7,651 nt of DNA from an uncultured Lachnospiraceae bacterium. GTDB lineage: Bacteria; Bacillota_A; Clostridia; Lachnospirales; Lachnospiraceae. The translations under genes were made by a program, and so were the position numbers. Of the stretch, positions 6,404 to 7,651 are shown in pieces (within the stretch, counting starts at the first letter, position 1; every line of letters begins with the position of its first letter). The notes beneath the pieces were generated by a model that saw only the letters and a list, made by a program, of their open reading frames with translations, was not told the DNA's origin and did not search any database. The DNA lies in contig CAJUOF010000045.1 of assembly GCA_910587905.1 (NCBI GenBank), positions 1 through 7,651 of the forward strand, read 5' to 3'.

Positions 6404-7309
6404 GTGAGGGTTTGGCTGGGAGCAGAAGAGCAGGCCGTCGACGTGGTGGAGGCGGTCAAGCAGATTGAGCAGGCTTACGAAAGAGGGCGGTTTCAGACCA
6501 TGTTGGACGAACTACCCGACAGGGCCCTGTCCTTCGGGCTGCGGGTGCTGGCGGCCCTGCTCCTGTTTTTCATCGGGAAGAAGATCATCCGGATGATCGT
6601 GAAGCTGACGGAGCGCTCCATGGAAAAGGCGGGGGCGGAGATCACCGTGCGCAAATTCGTGAAGTACCTGGTGCGGGCCGTCGGCTACATCCTCCTGATC
6701 ATTCTGATCTTAAGCGTGGCCGGCGTGCAGCCCACGGCCTTCGCCACCGTGGCCAGCTCCGTGACCGTGGCCCTGGGCCTTGCCCTCCAGGGCAGCCTGG
6801 GGAATTTTGCGGGCGGGCTGCTGATCATGGTGATCCGGCCCTTCAAGGTGGGGGACTACATCGTGGAGGACACCCACAAGAACGAGGGGACCGTCCGCAA
6901 GATCGGTCTGGTCTACACAGAGCTCGTCACCATGGACAACCGGGTGATCGTGGTCCCCAACGGAAATCTGGCCAACAGCAGCATGACCAACGTGACGGCC
7001 CAGGAGAAGCGGCAGTTGGATTTAAAGGTGGGGATCTCCTACGATGCGGACCTTAAAAAGGCCAAGGAGGTGCTCTTCGGCCTCATGGAGGCCCATCCCA
7101 TGGTGGTCAGGGAGGACGACCACTTCGTCTACGTGTCGGAGCTGGGCGACAGCGCCGTGATCCTGGGACTCCGCTGCTGGGTGAAGACCTCCGAATACTG
7201 GAAGTGCCGCTGGGATCTGACGGAGCAGATGAAGCTTGCCTTCGACGAGGCGGGGATCAGTATTCCCTACGGCCAGCTGGACGTGCATATCAGGGGCGGG
7301 GAAGGTTGA
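6404..7309 (+). CDS. mscS: MscS-family small-conductance mechanosensitive channel
   Basis: A 301-residue inner-membrane channel that opens under membrane tension to release solutes during hypo-osmotic shock. Three hydrophobic segments are visible: about 41-66, 90-108 and 112-145. The third holds the pore signature LGLALQGSLGNFAGGLL (124-140) followed by RPFKVGDYI, nearly identical to E. coli MscS. The cytoplasmic beta domain carries VIVVPNGNLANSSMTN (181-196), and the tail DEAGISIPYGQLDVHI (281-296) also matches the family. The length is close to the E. coli protein (286). The start is GTG on the base after the glgB TAA; GGAGGA at 6391-6396, inside glgB, lies seven bases upstream, so the start is well supported. 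Zero intergenic distance implies co-transcription with glgB and probably translational coupling. No convincing terminator follows. Confidence 0.95.
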   Translation: MRVWLGAEEQAVDVVEAVKQIEQAYERGRFQTMLDELPDRALSFGLRVLAALLLFFIGKKIIRMIVKLTERSMEKAGAEITVRKFVKYLVRAVGYILLIILILSVAGVQPTAFATVASSVTVALGLALQGSLGNFAGGLLIMVIRPFKVGDYIVEDTHKNEGTVRKIGLVYTELVTMDNRVIVVPNGNLANSSMTNVTAQEKRQLDLKVGISYDADLKKAKEVLFGLMEAHPMVVREDDHFVYVSELGDSAVILGLRCWVKTSEYWKCRWDLTEQMKLAFDEAGISIPYGQLDVHIRGGEG

Positions 7310-7324
7310 AACCGAACTTTTTAC

Positions 7325-7354
7325 TTGCATTTATTAACGGGAGTGTGCTAATAT
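7325..7354 (+). promoter_or_regulatory. Candidate typA promoter with extended -10
   Basis: TAATAT (7349-7354) is preceded by TGC (7346-7348), an extended -10 form. TTGCAT (7325-7330) lies 18 bases upstream. Transcription would begin near 7361 and give a leader of about 88 bases before ATG 7449. Confidence 0.55.
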
Positions 7355-7448
7355 AGAGCACTGTGAATGACTCTATAAAAGTACGCTCCTTTTGGTGTTT
7401 AAAGATGCCTTTTGAGGAAGGGGCTTGATTAAAGAAAGCAGGCAAAGT

Positions 7449-7617
7449 ATGAAGACGACAAGAGAAGACGTAAGAAATATTGCGATCATCGCCCATGTCG
7501 ACCACGGCAAGACGACCCTGGTGGACGAGCTCTTAAAGCAGAGCGGCGTGTTCCGGGAAAATCAGGAAGTGGCGGAGCGGGTCATGGACTCCAACGACAT
7601 CGAGAGGGAGCGGGGGA
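7449..7617 (+). CDS. typA: Ribosome-associated GTPase TypA/BipA, N-terminal fragment
   Basis: The first 56 residues of a translational GTPase related to EF-G and LepA. It acts on the ribosome in assembly and stress adaptation; the family is about 600 residues long. The P-loop AHVDHGKT (15-22) is present, and RNIAIIAHVDHGKTTLVDELL plus ERVMDSNDIERERG identify TypA rather than LepA, which reads IAHIDHGKSTLADRLL. The family continues ERGITIL; here the frame changes to ERGKIGRAHV and a stop at 7638-7640, all encoded by sequencing adapter, so truncation is an artefact rather than a broken gene. ATG 7449 is preferred over in-frame TTG 7425 because homology begins there; its ribosome site (AGG at 7440-7442) is weak. 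GAGGAAGGGG at 7414-7423 is too close to the TTG and too far from the ATG. Confidence 0.93.
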
Positions 7618-7651
7618 AGATCGGAAGAGCACACGTCTGAACTCCAGTCAC
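7618..7651 (+). other. Illumina TruSeq adapter sequence (not genomic)
   Basis: The last 34 bases begin AGATCGGAAGAGC and match, as I know it, the complete standard TruSeq Read 1 read-through adapter, ending exactly at the window end. The preceding coding sequence is interrupted mid-codon. This is untrimmed adapter carried into the assembly. Confidence 0.98.

Noticed and set aside
7301..7325. Possible terminator after mscS (GGTTGAAACC then TTTTT)
   Set aside because: The stem is only three to four base pairs with too small a loop, and the T-run is not adjacent to it.
7405..7428. Upstream mini-ORF (MPFEEGA) before typA
   Set aside because: No clear ribosome site and only seven codons, with no attenuator-like pairing seen. 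It most likely arises by chance.
7449..7640. typA as a genuine short or frameshifted gene
   Set aside because: The divergent end (KIGRAHV and stop) is encoded entirely by adapter sequence.

Overview
The window looks like a piece of a moderately GC-rich Clostridia chromosome, probably from a Lachnospiraceae-like gut anaerobe. This is inferred from the protein flavour (MerR/TipAS regulator, TypA beginning MKTTREDVRNIAIIAHVDHGK, MscS), strong GGAGG-type ribosome sites and T-rich hairpin terminators. I could not run a taxonomic search. The window starts inside a gene. It ends in synthetic DNA: the last 34 bases (7618-7651) match the Illumina TruSeq read-through adapter, so this is the untrimmed end of a contig.

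Layout. 1-1245 (minus): a MATE-family multidrug/Na+ antiporter, open through the left edge and missing only its C-terminus. 1246-1452: a divergent intergenic region with a perfect-consensus sigma-A promoter firing left into the MATE gene and a MerR-type promoter (19-bp spacer) firing right. 1453-2193 (plus): a MerR regulator with a TipAS-like drug-binding domain, less GC-rich than its neighbours. 2194-2351: an extended -10 promoter followed at once by an AT-rich operator of three TATATGAAAT half-sites. 2352-3782: an L-fucose/L-arabinose isomerase-family enzyme with an unusual cysteine cluster. 3783-3985: a GC hairpin, a strong terminator and the glgB leader. 3986-6403: glycogen branching enzyme GlgB with an Ala/Glu-rich insertion in the catalytic barrel and a basic C-terminal tail. 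6404-7309: an MscS mechanosensitive channel starting with GTG on the base after the glgB stop codon, so very probably co-transcribed with it. 7325-7354: a candidate promoter. 7449-7617: the first 56 codons of typA/bipA, then adapter.

How the genes may work together. The MATE pump and TipAS-type regulator form a plausible drug-sensing and efflux pair, although only the regulator's own promoter has the MerR architecture. The isomerase is a stand-alone sugar-metabolism transcription unit with its own operator and terminator. glgB and mscS form a two-gene unit joining glycogen branching to turgor relief. No stretch longer than 300 bases lacks a gene, and I saw no tRNA, rRNA, CRISPR array, IS element or phage gene. 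I did not find a clearly new multi-gene system. The most interesting items are the operator array, the GlgB insertion, the isomerase cysteine cluster and the adapter artefact.
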